Assembly: GCF_900100705.1 (NCBI RefSeq)
Contig: NZ_FNCH01000008.1
Coordinates: 1 to 64,000 of the forward strand
Direction of reading: 5' to 3'
Length of the DNA: 64,000 nucleotides
Source of the DNA: Pedobacter terrae
GTDB taxonomy: Bacteria; Bacteroidota; Bacteroidia; Sphingobacteriales; Sphingobacteriaceae
Of the stretch, positions 1 to 8,439 are shown one piece after another. Position 1 is the stretch's first letter, and the number at the start of each line of letters is the position of its first letter. A program made the position numbers and the translations under genes. Below the pieces are notes generated by a model. That model was given only the letters and a program-made list of their open reading frames with translations, was not told the DNA's origin and did not search any database.

Positions 1-134
1 TTCACCCTGCCTTTTATTTAAACGCTTACTAAGCTTTCTTCTTGTAAGATATTTGAAAGAAGAAAAATCAGTTTGATAAACCAAAGGAGATGACGATACC
101 TTCTATTGAAATCTGCTATAACTTTGAGCGTCCG

Positions 135-216
135 TCACCTGATCCGATAGCTATCGGATTTATTTCAGGGTCTTACTGCTGAATAGTTGCTGAAATAAAT
201 TCAGCAGGACGATCTT
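135..216. repeat. Dispersed intergenic hairpin repeat
   Basis: The first 227 bases hold no gene. Two adjacent dyads are visible: an 18-base perfect palindrome at 142-159 (ATCCGATAG/CTATCGGAT) and a hairpin at 189-205 (GCTGAA, loop ATAAA, TTCAGC). The second shares its CTGAA-ATAAA-TTCAG core with a hairpin at 22218-22238, so this is a dispersed intergenic repeat rather than a gene-specific signal. It lies downstream of cydB and might fold in the 3' end of that transcript, but there is no T-tract typical of a terminator. Confidence 0.55.
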
Positions 217-227
217 GCAAAAAATCT

Positions 228-1232
228 CTACTCCTCTCTTTTCTGAAACTTATAAAACAAATATCCCAAAAAGGGCAAAATCAATACACTTCCCAATAAA
301 AGTGCTAAACCTAAACTGTAAATGGTTTTCTCTGGTCCGGCTGTTTCCAATAGCGAGATGGCATCTCCGCTCTTCAAACGGATAAAATTAGGAAAGTGGG
401 CATAACTAATAGCCAAAAGGATCATCGTTACCTGGAAGCCCGCTAAAACGCGCAAAATCTTGGTTTTCCCTTTAATCAATAGGTACCATAACAATATCAG
501 CGATAGACTTGCCAGAACAATGGCCGATAAACCTACATTACTTTTGAAAACCCAATCCATCAATGGAATTTTGTCGCGCTGTGCGGCAATAAACACCATT
601 GCACCAAAAACAACTGCTGCCACATTCATAAACATGGCTTTTTTAATAAAACGACGTTTATCATGCGCTTCTGTTGTTTCGCCGATGAGATAAATGGCGG
701 CGAGGAAACCGCAGAGTGAAACAGTAAAGAAACCTACAGCCACAGAAAACCAGTTTAACCAGCCCGAAATATAAGCTGTATAAAAATCAGTCGCCTGCGT
801 ATCAATATGACCAGAAATAAGACTTCCTGCAATAATTCCTAAAAATAAAGCAGTTACAAAGCTTGAATATCGAAATATCCGGTTGTATAACCATTGCATA
901 TCATCTTTTACGGCATCATAATGGCGAAATACGAAGGCCGTACCACGCGCTATAATCCCGATGAGCATAATGGCTAACGGGATATGCAGGTAAACCGACA
1001 TGGTGGTATAAATAAGTGGAAAACCTACAAAAAGGATCACAATCGCAATGATCAGCCACATGTGGTTGGCCTCCCACACCGGACCAATAGCATGATACAT
1101 GGTTTTGCGTGTTCTACTCCTATTTTTTGTGGAGGTAAAAAGCTCTATAATACCCGCACCAAAATCAGCCCCTCCCAATAAAAAGTAAAGCAGAATGGCC
1201 ATGCATAAAAATGTGATTACTACTTGTTCCAT
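228..1232 (-). CDS. cydB: Cytochrome bd ubiquinol oxidase subunit II
   Basis: CydB is the second membrane subunit of cytochrome bd quinol oxidase, a terminal oxidase with high oxygen affinity in the cytoplasmic membrane. The protein of about 334 residues is almost entirely hydrophobic with 8-9 predicted membrane segments. It shows the family motifs GGADFGAGI near the N-terminus and WEANHMWLI about 50 residues later. An upstream in-frame ATG exists at 1295, but the ATG at 1232 gives the normal CydB N-terminus (MEQVV) and is preferred; ATG 1235 is the neighbouring alternative. It lies about 110 bases downstream of cydA in the same direction, so the two are probably co-transcribed. No small cydX-like gene was recognised after it. 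Confidence 0.95.
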   Translation of the reverse strand: MEQVVITFLCMAILLYFLLGGADFGAGIIELFTSTKNRSRTRKTMYHAIGPVWEANHMWLIIAIVILFVGFPLIYTTMSVYLHIPLAIMLIGIIARGTAFVFRHYDAVKDDMQWLYNRIFRYSSFVTALFLGIIAGSLISGHIDTQATDFYTAYISGWLNWFSVAVGFFTVSLCGFLAAIYLIGETTEAHDKRRFIKKAMFMNVAAVVFGAMVFIAAQRDKIPLMDWVFKSNVGLSAIVLASLSLILLWYLLIKGKTKILRVLAGFQVTMILLAISYAHFPNFIRLKSGDAISLLETAGPEKTIYSLGLALLLGSVLILPFLGYLFYKFQKREE

Positions 1233-1344
1233 CATTATTTTTTTTTGCCCCAGATTTGCACAGATAGCACAGATTTCAAAGAAGTTATGCAACATGCATC
1301 AAAATTCTCATCCGTATTCATCCTTTTTATCTGTGGTTAATTAA

Positions 1345-2664
1345 TTATTTTGTTTCCTGATTATTATAGAGCACTGGCACCATTTTGATCTGCCGGTAAA
1401 GCAAAAACGTTACGATTATACTTAACGACACGTAAATGGCCGAGAAGATATAAAAGGAATACGCAATACCTGGCATTGGAGTTACCGCATCTTTAGTACG
1501 CATAACACCATAAATAATCCATGGCTGCCGGCCAACCTCTGTAACTACCCAACCAGCCTCCAAAGCGAGGTAACCTAGTGGTATGGCCACAACAAACAGT
1601 TTTAAAAGCCATCGCTTTTCTGTTAAAGGTTTCTTTTTTAAGAGAACGAAGAAGTAGGTTAATGATATTAGCAGTAATAATGTACCAATCCCAACCATTA
1701 TCTGAAAAGCATAATGGGTGATGGCTACTGGTGGATGTTCATTTTCCGGAATCTGATCCAGCCCTTTAACTTCAGCTTTAAAATCGCCATGTGCCAGAAA
1801 ACTCAATGCACCTGGAATTTTGATTGCACCTGTTACTGTTTTCTCTTTTTCATTTACAATACCGCCGATCAATAGCGGGGCTGGTTTTTCTGTCTTATAT
1901 AATGCTTCCATCGCCGCTAGCTTTGCAGGTTGGCGCTTGGCAACATCTTTTGCAGAAATATCGCCACTCAAGGGCTGTAATAAAGCAGCGACGCAGGCAA
2001 ATACAGCCGCTATTTTAAAGGCTTTTAAATGGAAATGGGCATTGCTGTTCCGCAAGATCATTAAAGCGTGTACGCCTGCCACAGCAAAGCCTGTCGCGGT
2101 AAATGCTGCTAAACACATGTGTAATGCCTGACTAAACCAGGCTTTATTGAACATGGCTTGTATAGGATCGATGTTAAGGTATTGTCCATTTACAAAATCG
2201 AAACCCGCCGGACTGTTCATCCAGGCATTGGCAGCAACTACCAATACGCCCGAAGCCAATCCGCTTACCCCTACTACCATGCCTGTAAACCAATGAAACC
2301 ATTTATTTAACTTATTCCAGCCGTAAAGGAAAAACCCAAGGGCAATGGCTTCGATAAAAAAGGCTGTCCCTTCGAGTGAAAAAGGCATTCCGAATATTGG
2401 TCCGGCATGGTCCATAAATTTGGGCCATAGCAGGCCAAGTTCGAATGATAACATGGTACCCGATACCGCTCCTGTAGCGAAGAATATAGCCACACCTTTA
2501 CTCCAGGCTTTGGTGAGGTTCCTATATACCTCATCATTTGTTTTAAGCCATTTATAGTGCGATACGGCCATAAAGAAAGGCATTACCATACCGATACAGG
2601 AAAAAATAATGTGGAAGCCTAATGATAAGGCCATTTGTGAGCGGGCTGCTATAAAATCATCCAT
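1345..2664 (-). CDS. cydA: Cytochrome bd ubiquinol oxidase subunit I
   Basis: CydA carries the haems b558, b595 and d of cytochrome bd oxidase and oxidises quinol. At 439 residues it is shorter than the E. coli protein (about 520) and belongs to the short Q-loop type. Visible family marks are His18 in GFHIIFSCIG (the haem ligand position equivalent to E. coli His19), the Q-loop stretch with AKLAAMEALYKTEKPAP, and the strongly conserved GRQPW motif near the C-terminus. The gene precedes cydB on the same strand. The operon stands alone, with no cydDC exporter genes nearby. Confidence 0.96.
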   Translation of the reverse strand: MDDFIAARSQMALSLGFHIIFSCIGMVMPFFMAVSHYKWLKTNDEVYRNLTKAWSKGVAIFFATGAVSGTMLSFELGLLWPKFMDHAGPIFGMPFSLEGTAFFIEAIALGFFLYGWNKLNKWFHWFTGMVVGVSGLASGVLVVAANAWMNSPAGFDFVNGQYLNIDPIQAMFNKAWFSQALHMCLAAFTATGFAVAGVHALMILRNSNAHFHLKAFKIAAVFACVAALLQPLSGDISAKDVAKRQPAKLAAMEALYKTEKPAPLLIGGIVNEKEKTVTGAIKIPGALSFLAHGDFKAEVKGLDQIPENEHPPVAITHYAFQIMVGIGTLLLLISLTYFFVLLKKKPLTEKRWLLKLFVVAIPLGYLALEAGWVVTEVGRQPWIIYGVMRTKDAVTPMPGIAYSFYIFSAIYVSLSIIVTFLLYRQIKMVPVLYNNQETK

Positions 2665-3237
2665 GGGCTGTAGATTTGAATGGTAACAAATATAGTTGTT
2701 AATGATTAAAGCCTATGGTAATTCAATGACGTTGAAAGGATTATTTTAAATATAGAACGTTTATAAATTGAAAATAGATTTTGAAGGCTTTGCCACAGAG
2801 ATACTTCATACTGGGAAAGTCATCCTGAGGAATAATTTATTGTATAAAAATCAATATAATGACGTATAATTGATTTCTTTTGCTATACACCATGGCCTTG
2901 CCTCGGCTCGCCGCAGCCGAAAGGCTCTTTCTTTTTGGCATCAAAAAGACCAGCGAAGCTAGCTTGAATGCCATTGAAAACATAAAAATACATGAGAAAA
3001 CAAAAAATGCCGGCTGAAAATTTTCTTTTGAAGCCAGTTGTAAGGCCAGAGCATTGCAGGCCGAAAAATTTGTTAGGCCGGATTTAAGTAGAACGGAGGT
3101 GCCGTGCTAAGGCCTAGTTGGATGGAAATGCGAAACCAGTTAAAATGCTGATTAATAATTTTTTTGCGAAATAACGTCAATGGTAGAGGTTAGAATTTTC
3201 AAATACATCGGAGCATTGATAACAGATATACAAGGGC
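2665..3237. other. Gene-free interval upstream of cydA
   Basis: No convincing coding sequence on either strand. The stretch near 2890-3110 is more GC-rich than its flanks and contains reiterated short words (for example ggccgaaa and caaaaaatgcc variants), which resembles a decayed dispersed intergenic element. A cydA promoter must lie in the AT-rich part just above 2664, but I could not pick a clear -7 box. Confidence 0.4.
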
Positions 3238-3334
3238 GTCATTTCGACCGCAGTGCCTGCCCGTACAGGCGGGGAGAAATCTTTTAAAATAGTTCAAAGA
3301 TTTCTCCATTTCGCTGCACTTCAGTCGAAATGAC
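3238..3334. repeat. Long inverted repeat, dispersed intergenic element
   Basis: An 11-base arm GTCATTTCGAC at 3238-3248 is matched by its exact complement at 3324-3334. Inside lies a second dyad (agaaatctttt / aaagatttct). The right half recurs with a few substitutions at 22520-22563 (TCTCC.TTTCGCT.CACTTCAGT.GA.ATGACG), which identifies a dispersed palindromic repeat. It lies 25 bases beyond the stop of the metallo-hydrolase gene and could end transcripts or stabilise 3' ends. It has no transposase and no obvious target-site duplication. Confidence 0.7.
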
Positions 3335-3358
3335 GACTTTTATTTTGGAATATGAGAA

Positions 3359-4258
3359 TTAAGCTCCCTTTAATTCATCATAAGCAGCAGTTAAGCTTCT
3401 TTCAATTCCTTCGCCCTTCCATTCAGGTGCATTTGGAATCGTAGTCGTTTTTAAAATGTCTTCTTTGCTTTTGCCAGCTTTAATTTCGCTACCTACAAAG
3501 GTTAAAAGGTTTTGAAGGTAAATTTGATAAGCTTTAATGTCGGTTTTATTTCCGGTTACTTTTTCCGGATCAAGGCTATGTCCCCAGATAAATAAAGTAT
3601 CGTTATCAAACTGGTTCTGGATCTTATCTAAAGCCGTAATCCAATTGCCAATATGTGCACCATTTTCCCTATCAATATATGGAAATTTACGGTTGAATAC
3701 CAGATCGCCTACATGCACAATGTTGGCATTTTCGAAATGATAAACCGCATCACCATTGGTGTGACCTGAGCCATAGTAGTAAGCTTTTATACTTTCATCG
3801 CCTACTTTAGCACTCCATTTAGTACCAAAAGTAGTGTCGGGCAGTAGTTGTTTATCTAAGTTATTTGCTTTCTCTGCTCCTCTTTTTTGGTTTACCAGTG
3901 AATTTTGGTGAGCAACCACTTTTTCAGCCAATCCTTTAAAAGAAATATTTCCCGCTGTATGATCGCCATGGTGATGTGTATTGATCAGGTATTTAAAAGG
4001 TTTTTCACCTAATTTTTTCAACTCATCAATCACATGAGGTGCCGTGGTTGGAAATTGCGCATCTACTACTACAAAACCGCTACTCGAATTTAACCAGCCA
4101 ATAGTCCCACCCTGCTCAGTAAATATACCTACATTATTACGAAGTGGCTTAAAATTATAAACGCGCAATAACTCTTGCTGTGCAAAAACATCTGTTTTAT
4201 AAATTGAAAGCAAGGCCATAGCAAGTGCCGAATTTTTAATAAAATTTCTTCTTTCCAT
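3359..4258 (-). CDS. Exported metallo-beta-lactamase-fold hydrolase
   Basis: A 299-residue protein of the metallo-beta-lactamase superfamily. The zinc motif HHHGDH is at residues 95-100, followed by a GSGH segment, HVGDLVF with the bridging Asp, and a late WGHS histidine, so the full metal site appears intact. The N-terminus ERRNFIK plus a hydrophobic stretch resembles a Tat-type signal peptide ending near VFAQ, implying folded export to the periplasm. The substrate is not known; the family includes beta-lactamases, lactonases and alkylsulfatase-like enzymes, and resistance should not be assumed. It follows a small-protein gene from which it is separated by a terminator hairpin. Confidence 0.85.
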   Translation of the reverse strand: MERRNFIKNSALAMALLSIYKTDVFAQQELLRVYNFKPLRNNVGIFTEQGGTIGWLNSSSGFVVVDAQFPTTAPHVIDELKKLGEKPFKYLINTHHHGDHTAGNISFKGLAEKVVAHQNSLVNQKRGAEKANNLDKQLLPDTTFGTKWSAKVGDESIKAYYYGSGHTNGDAVYHFENANIVHVGDLVFNRKFPYIDRENGAHIGNWITALDKIQNQFDNDTLFIWGHSLDPEKVTGNKTDIKAYQIYLQNLLTFVGSEIKAGKSKEDILKTTTIPNAPEWKGEGIERSLTAAYDELKGA

Positions 4259-4270
4259 TTGATATTAAGC

Positions 4271-4298
4271 TAAAAAACCACAGCAAATGCTGTGGTTT
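4271..4298 (-). terminator. Rho-independent terminator
   Basis: A perfect 10-bp stem AAACCACAGC / GCTGTGGTTT with a 4-base loop lies at 4275-4298. Read on the minus strand, the stem runs into TTTTTTAG. It therefore ends the transcript of the small gene at 4333-4536 just before the metallo-hydrolase start. Confidence 0.8.
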
Positions 4299-4332
4299 AA
4301 ATTTAATGATTTAAATGCTGAAATAATAACGA

Positions 4333-4536
4333 TTATATTCCTGCACCTGGCGTAGTACCTGGCTCATGCCCTGGACCAAATGAGTTATTCTTACGATCTT
4401 TATCTTTGTTAAACAGATTGGTAGCTACTTTAGATGACTTATTTTCATCTAAATTTCTATCTTCTTTAATATCTTCTGCTGTTTTATCCAGTAAATCGTT
4501 CTCAACAACTTTACCTTGTTCTTTATTTGTTTCCAT
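4333..4536 (-). CDS. Small hydrophilic protein, paralogue A
   Basis: A 67-residue, highly charged protein with no signal peptide or membrane segment and no recognised domain. It ends in a glycine/proline-rich tail, SFGPGHEPGTTPGAGI. The next small gene upstream (4705-4902) starts with the same METN and ends in a related tail (SFGNIHELGKLPGAMF), with 13 of 26 C-terminal positions identical. This paralogy is the main argument that both are real genes. A terminator hairpin follows directly. Function unknown; a stress-related or regulatory small protein is possible but nothing in the sequence shows it. Confidence 0.6.
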   Translation of the reverse strand: METNKEQGKVVENDLLDKTAEDIKEDRNLDENKSSKVATNLFNKDKDRKNNSFGPGHEPGTTPGAGI

Positions 4537-4704
4537 AATATTTGCAATTTGATATACAATAGGAACAAGCGAAAAATAAGATTGTTTTTAATAGTTGTTT
4601 TTGGAATGGCTTTTGGCGATTTAAATGCTGGTGACTCACATCCAAAACAGATGATGTTATGGTTGAGGAGCCACCAAACAAGAAAATGGAAATGACGTAC
4701 ACAT

Positions 4705-4902
4705 TTAAAACATCGCCCCTGGTAATTTCCCTAATTCATGAATATTCCCGAAAGAATGAAACTTCCTTTTATGAATTTTATTGAAATGGTTTGATGATTC
4801 GAATGAAAATGGATTAAGGATAAACTTGTAAATGTGTTTCCTTTCTTCATTTTGTTCGGATTTAGCGTTTTCCTGATGCTGATTGTTGCGATTTGTTTCC
4901 AT
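4705..4902 (-). CDS. Small hydrophilic protein, paralogue B
   Basis: A 65-residue protein starting at the METN methionine. An upstream in-frame start at 4947 would add 15 residues that do not match paralogue A, so 4902 is preferred. It is rich in Asn, Gln, Lys, Glu and His, lacks export signals, and ends in HSFGNIHELGKLPGAMF. The FNK...RK..SFG..HE.G..PGA spacing is conserved with the 67-residue protein at 4333-4536, about 170 bases away on the same strand. No domain is recognised. The pair looks like a tandem duplication that has diverged strongly outside its two ends. Confidence 0.5.
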   Translation of the reverse strand: METNRNNQHQENAKSEQNEERKHIYKFILNPFSFESSNHFNKIHKRKFHSFGNIHELGKLPGAMF

Positions 4903-5388
4903 GATGATATAAATTATTGAAAACCTGGCGGCTTTCAGGGTTAACAATTTTAATACCTGATAAAAAGCTTTTTAAAATTTGCCTAACCTTATACCATGGG
5001 GTGTTTGATAAGGTTTCTTACTGGAACGATAGGGTTAAATGGCCTAGAGTGCCTTATATTACGTTTAATTAAATATAGACTTAATTTTTGAGTTTTGCAA
5101 GTTATTTTTTGTGAGGCGGTGTGTTTAACAGTAGCTTTTTTTTTAAAAAAATCATTTTTTAGAAATCAGGTTCAGCATTGCTTAGGTTGGCACAGTCCTG
5201 CTCTCCACTTTACTACGCTTTGCTCCGTGTTCGTTCCGATCAGGTTTAGGTGGCACGGCCAGGAATACTATTTGGGGTTGCAGGGAGCGCATCCAATGTT
5301 TGGTGGCGCACCAAACACGATAGGGGTTCACCAAACGATTAGTAAGCTGCATCTGCTTTTCTAAAAACATCATTAAAATTTTGTTCAC
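4903..5388. other. Gene-free interval
   Basis: No supported gene. An apparent reading frame around 5182-5388 on the minus strand has the low-complexity, tryptophan/proline-rich composition of a translated repeat rather than a protein. The block 5175-5345 is GC-richer than its surroundings and contains short repeated words (caccaaac occurs several times), suggesting another dispersed intergenic element. Confidence 0.4.
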
Positions 5389-5417
5389 AAAAAAAGTCCC
5401 GACTTACACCGGGACTT
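5389..5417 (-). terminator. Rho-independent terminator of the cysteine desulfurase gene
   Basis: An 8-bp perfect stem AAGTCCCG / CGGGACTT with an 8-base loop lies at 5394-5417. On the minus strand it is followed by a run of seven T. It is 20 bases beyond the stop codon of the cysteine desulfurase gene. Confidence 0.85.
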
Positions 5418-5436
5418 CTTATTTGGCTTACGCTAT

Positions 5437-6585
5437 TTATGCCAATGCGTTTTGTTTCACTACCATTTTAACTTTTTCGATTACATAATCCAAATCCTCT
5501 TTAGTAGTATATTTACTAAATGAAAAACGTACTGAAGGACGGTTTGGATCGGCATTGATACCATTTAACACGTGCGATCCAATGTTAGAACCTGATGAAC
5601 AGGCACTACCGCCAGAAGCGCAGATCCCGTTGATATCCAAATTGAACAATAACATATCGGCCATGTCCATTTCCGGGAAAGAAACATTTAGCACAGTATA
5701 AAGACTTTTATCGGCATCGGTTTCGCCATTAAAAGCAATTCCAGGGATTTCGGTAATCAACTGTGTTTTTAAATAATCCTTTAAGCCCTGAATATAAGAT
5801 TGATGCTGCTCCATTTCTGCATAAGCAATTTCCAGAGCCTTCGCTAGGCCTACAATGCCATATACATTTTCGGTACCACCACGCATATTGCGCTCCTGAG
5901 CACCGCCATAAATCATTGGCGGAATTTTAATATTGCTGTTTACATATAAAAAGCCAACACCCTTTGGTCCGTGGAGCTTGTGTGCAGCACAAACAATAAA
6001 ATGCGCTTTCAGTTCTCGTACGTTATGCGGATAATGGCCCATGGTCTGAACGGTATCAGCATGATAGATGGCATTATATTTCTCGCAGATATCGCCAACT
6101 TTCACCATATCGGTCAAAGTGCCTAACTCATTATTGGCATGCATCAGCGAAACGAAAGTACGTTCGTTATTTTGAAGCAACACTTCTAAATGGTTGTAAT
6201 CGATATTTCCTTTTTCATCAATATTAACGAAACTCAACTTATCAATTTCACCATTTTTAAGCATAGTATTTAAAGTATGTTCAACGGCATGATGTTCTAT
6301 TTTTGAAGTGATGGCATGTTTGATGCCATAGGCTGAAATGCCGCAACGGATAGCGGTGTTATCAGCCTCAGTGCCTCCGGAAGTAAAAAATATCTCAGAT
6401 GGAGATGCATTTAGCAGGCCAGAAACAGTTTTACGGGCCTTCTCTACCAGCGTTCTCACTTCACGGCCAAGTGCATGAATGGCAGATGGATTACCAAAAT
6501 AGTTTTCCATCACGTTTGTCATTTCTGCGATTACTGCTGCATCTAAAGGCGTTGTGGCCGCGTTATCTAAATAGACCCTTTTCAT
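5437..6585 (-). CDS. Cysteine desulfurase (NifS/IscS family)
   Basis: A PLP-dependent enzyme that removes sulfur from L-cysteine as a protein persulfide for Fe-S cluster assembly and thiolation reactions. The 382 residues match the family length. YLDNAATTP stands at the N-terminus, the PLP lysine is Lys203 in AAHKLHGPKGVG, and the persulfide-forming cysteine is Cys329 in ASGGSACSSG, the short-loop IscS-like arrangement. The gene is monocistronic, flanked by a terminator downstream and a probable promoter upstream. No iscU, iscA or sufBCD lies nearby, so I cannot say whether it serves the main cluster pathway or tRNA thiolation. Confidence 0.93.
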   Translation of the reverse strand: MKRVYLDNAATTPLDAAVIAEMTNVMENYFGNPSAIHALGREVRTLVEKARKTVSGLLNASPSEIFFTSGGTEADNTAIRCGISAYGIKHAITSKIEHHAVEHTLNTMLKNGEIDKLSFVNIDEKGNIDYNHLEVLLQNNERTFVSLMHANNELGTLTDMVKVGDICEKYNAIYHADTVQTMGHYPHNVRELKAHFIVCAAHKLHGPKGVGFLYVNSNIKIPPMIYGGAQERNMRGGTENVYGIVGLAKALEIAYAEMEQHQSYIQGLKDYLKTQLITEIPGIAFNGETDADKSLYTVLNVSFPEMDMADMLLFNLDINGICASGGSACSSGSNIGSHVLNGINADPNRPSVRFSFSKYTTKEDLDYVIEKVKMVVKQNALA

Positions 6586-6613
6586 TTCTATGAATATTTA
6601 AAAGTTAGTGTTG

Positions 6614-6621
6614 CAAAGATG
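6614..6621 (-). promoter_or_regulatory. Probable -7 promoter box for the cysteine desulfurase gene
   Basis: On the minus strand the sequence reads CATCTTTG, one base off the Bacteroidota -7 consensus TAnnTTTG. It sits about 30 bases upstream of the ATG at 6585. No clear -33 TTTG partner was seen. Confidence 0.4.
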
Positions 6622-6713
6622 CCTGGTTAAGGGCAGCTTTGTTTAATGTTCTGGATTAATACAATGATTAAACCCTGAACAGTTATGCTTGATCCCAGAA
6701 TCCGTTTTAGAGA

Positions 6714-8099
6714 TTAAAGGTGTAATATTTCTTTAATATCGGAAATAATTTTGTTCGCCAAATTTTCGGCAATGGTTTCATTTTCTGCCTCACTGTAAAT
6801 CCTGATGATTGGTTCGGTATTAGAGCGGCGCAAATGTACCCAGGTTTTATCAAATTCTATCTTCAAACCATCAATGGTGCTGTAGGGCTGATTTTTATAT
6901 TTCTCTTCTACCTGTTTCAATAAATGATCGATATCCATTTCTGGCGTAAGGGTAATCTTATTTTTAGAAATGTGGTATTGGGGATAGCTTGCACGAAGTA
7001 CTGAAATAGATTTACCAAATTTAGCTAAATGCGTTAAAAATAGGGCAATACCAACCAAGGCATCTCTACCGTAATGCGATTCAGGATAAATGATACCACC
7101 GTTTCCTTCCCCACCAATAATGGCATTGGTCGCTTTCATTTTGTTTACCACATTTACCTCGCCCACAGCCGAAGCATTATAGGCTGAACCTGCTTTTTCG
7201 GTTACATCGCGTAAAGCACGGGTTGATGAAAGATTTGAAACTGTATTTCCTGGAGTGTTTTTTAATACATAATCGGCTACCGCTACTAGAGTATACTCTT
7301 CACCGAACATGCTGCCGTCTTCATTCACAAAACATAAACGGTCAACATCAGGATCTACCACAATACCCAAATCAGCATTTTGTTTCTGAACTTCTTTTGA
7401 TATTTCTGTCAGGTTTTCGGGCAGTGGTTCAGGATTATGCGGGAAATGCCCATCTGGCGTGCAATATAATTCTACTACTTTACTTACACCTAAGGCTTTT
7501 AATAAAGCTGGTATAAAAATACCGCCCGTAGAATTTACACAATCAATTACAACTTTAAAATCAGCTTTTTTAATCGCTTCCACATCAACCAATGGCAGGG
7601 CCAAAACCTTATCGATATGTTTTTGCAGGTAAGTATCATTTTTGATTACTTTACCTAGTTTATCTACCTCTGCGAAATCAAAATCAGCACTTTCTGCTAA
7701 ATCTAAAACTTCTTTACCGTCAGCATCACTAATAAATTCTCCACTTGCATTTAATAACTTCAAAGCATTCCATTGCTTAGGGTTATGGCTGGCGGTTAAA
7801 ATAATACCACCTCCGGCATTTTCATCAGGAACGGCTACTTCAACAGTTGGCGTGGTTGATAAGCCTAAATCGATTACTTCGATACCAAGGCCTTGTAAGG
7901 TTCCCATAACCAGATTATTCACCATCTGGCCCGAAATCCTGGCATCGCGTCCCAATACTATTCTTTTATTGCCTGTTTTGTTCACCACCCAGCTACCAAA
8001 GGCCGCTGTAAATTTCACAATATCAAATGGTGTTAAGCCGTTTCCAACACTTCCGCCAATGGTTCCCCGTATTCCTGAAATCGATTTTATTAGAGTCAC
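6714..8099 (-). CDS. glmM: Phosphoglucosamine mutase
   Basis: An alpha-D-phosphohexomutase that probably interconverts glucosamine-6-P and glucosamine-1-P for UDP-GlcNAc and cell-wall synthesis. The 461 residues carry all four family loops: the phosphoserine loop LTASHNPKQW with Ser104, the metal loop DPDVDRLCF, the sugar loop GEGNGGI, and the phosphate-binding RRSNTEPIIRIY. A related phosphomannomutase role cannot be fully excluded from sequence alone, but the early GIRGTIGG motif and overall length fit GlmM as found in Bacteroidota. Monocistronic, with its own promoter box just upstream. Confidence 0.9.
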   Translation of the reverse strand: MTLIKSISGIRGTIGGSVGNGLTPFDIVKFTAAFGSWVVNKTGNKRIVLGRDARISGQMVNNLVMGTLQGLGIEVIDLGLSTTPTVEVAVPDENAGGGIILTASHNPKQWNALKLLNASGEFISDADGKEVLDLAESADFDFAEVDKLGKVIKNDTYLQKHIDKVLALPLVDVEAIKKADFKVVIDCVNSTGGIFIPALLKALGVSKVVELYCTPDGHFPHNPEPLPENLTEISKEVQKQNADLGIVVDPDVDRLCFVNEDGSMFGEEYTLVAVADYVLKNTPGNTVSNLSSTRALRDVTEKAGSAYNASAVGEVNVVNKMKATNAIIGGEGNGGIIYPESHYGRDALVGIALFLTHLAKFGKSISVLRASYPQYHISKNKITLTPEMDIDHLLKQVEEKYKNQPYSTIDGLKIEFDKTWVHLRRSNTEPIIRIYSEAENETIAENLANKIISDIKEILHL

Positions 8100-8120
8100 T
8101 TCTTATAATTATTTGAGGTC

Positions 8121-8128
8121 CAAAAATA
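8121..8128 (-). promoter_or_regulatory. -7 promoter box for glmM
   Basis: The minus strand reads TATTTTTG, an exact match to TAnnTTTG, 22 bases upstream of the glmM ATG. The -33 element is not clear. Confidence 0.5.
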
Positions 8129-8401
8129 AGAAAAAAAACAAGATAGCTGTTATTTAAACCGAGCTGCAGGCATTAAATTACATAGTTTTTATATCTACCT
8201 ATACGATCAATTTTATAGAACAGTGTTAAGCCCCAAAACTAAATGTGTGTTTATTTAAATGTGTGCTTGATTTTTATAAATAATCTTTTCCAACTTTTAC
8301 GTAAGAAGTTGATTTGCTTGCAATAAAAAATCAATTCATAATATTCTTGCAACTTTATTGCATAAAAGCACATTCTACCTTTACTAGCGATTGTAAAACC
8401 T

Positions 8402-8409
8402 TATATTTG
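8402..8409 (+). promoter_or_regulatory. -7 promoter box for the methyltransferase operon
   Basis: TATATTTG matches the Bacteroidota consensus exactly. Transcription would start near 8416, which is 24 bases before the ATG at 8440. This excludes the longer reading frame beginning at 8314 and decides the start of the methyltransferase. Confidence 0.6.
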
Positions 8410-8439
8410 CATCTTTTTAAAGATACAAACGGCTTTTAT

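Noticed and set aside
3359-4258. Metallo-beta-lactamase-fold gene considered as an antibiotic resistance gene
   Set aside because: The zinc motif is shared by many hydrolases. Nothing in the neighbourhood or in the sequence points to beta-lactam hydrolysis.
5182-5388. Open frame on the minus strand downstream of the small-protein genes
   Set aside because: It lies in a GC-rich repeated block, overlaps the terminator of the cysteine desulfurase gene and has no start context or domain.
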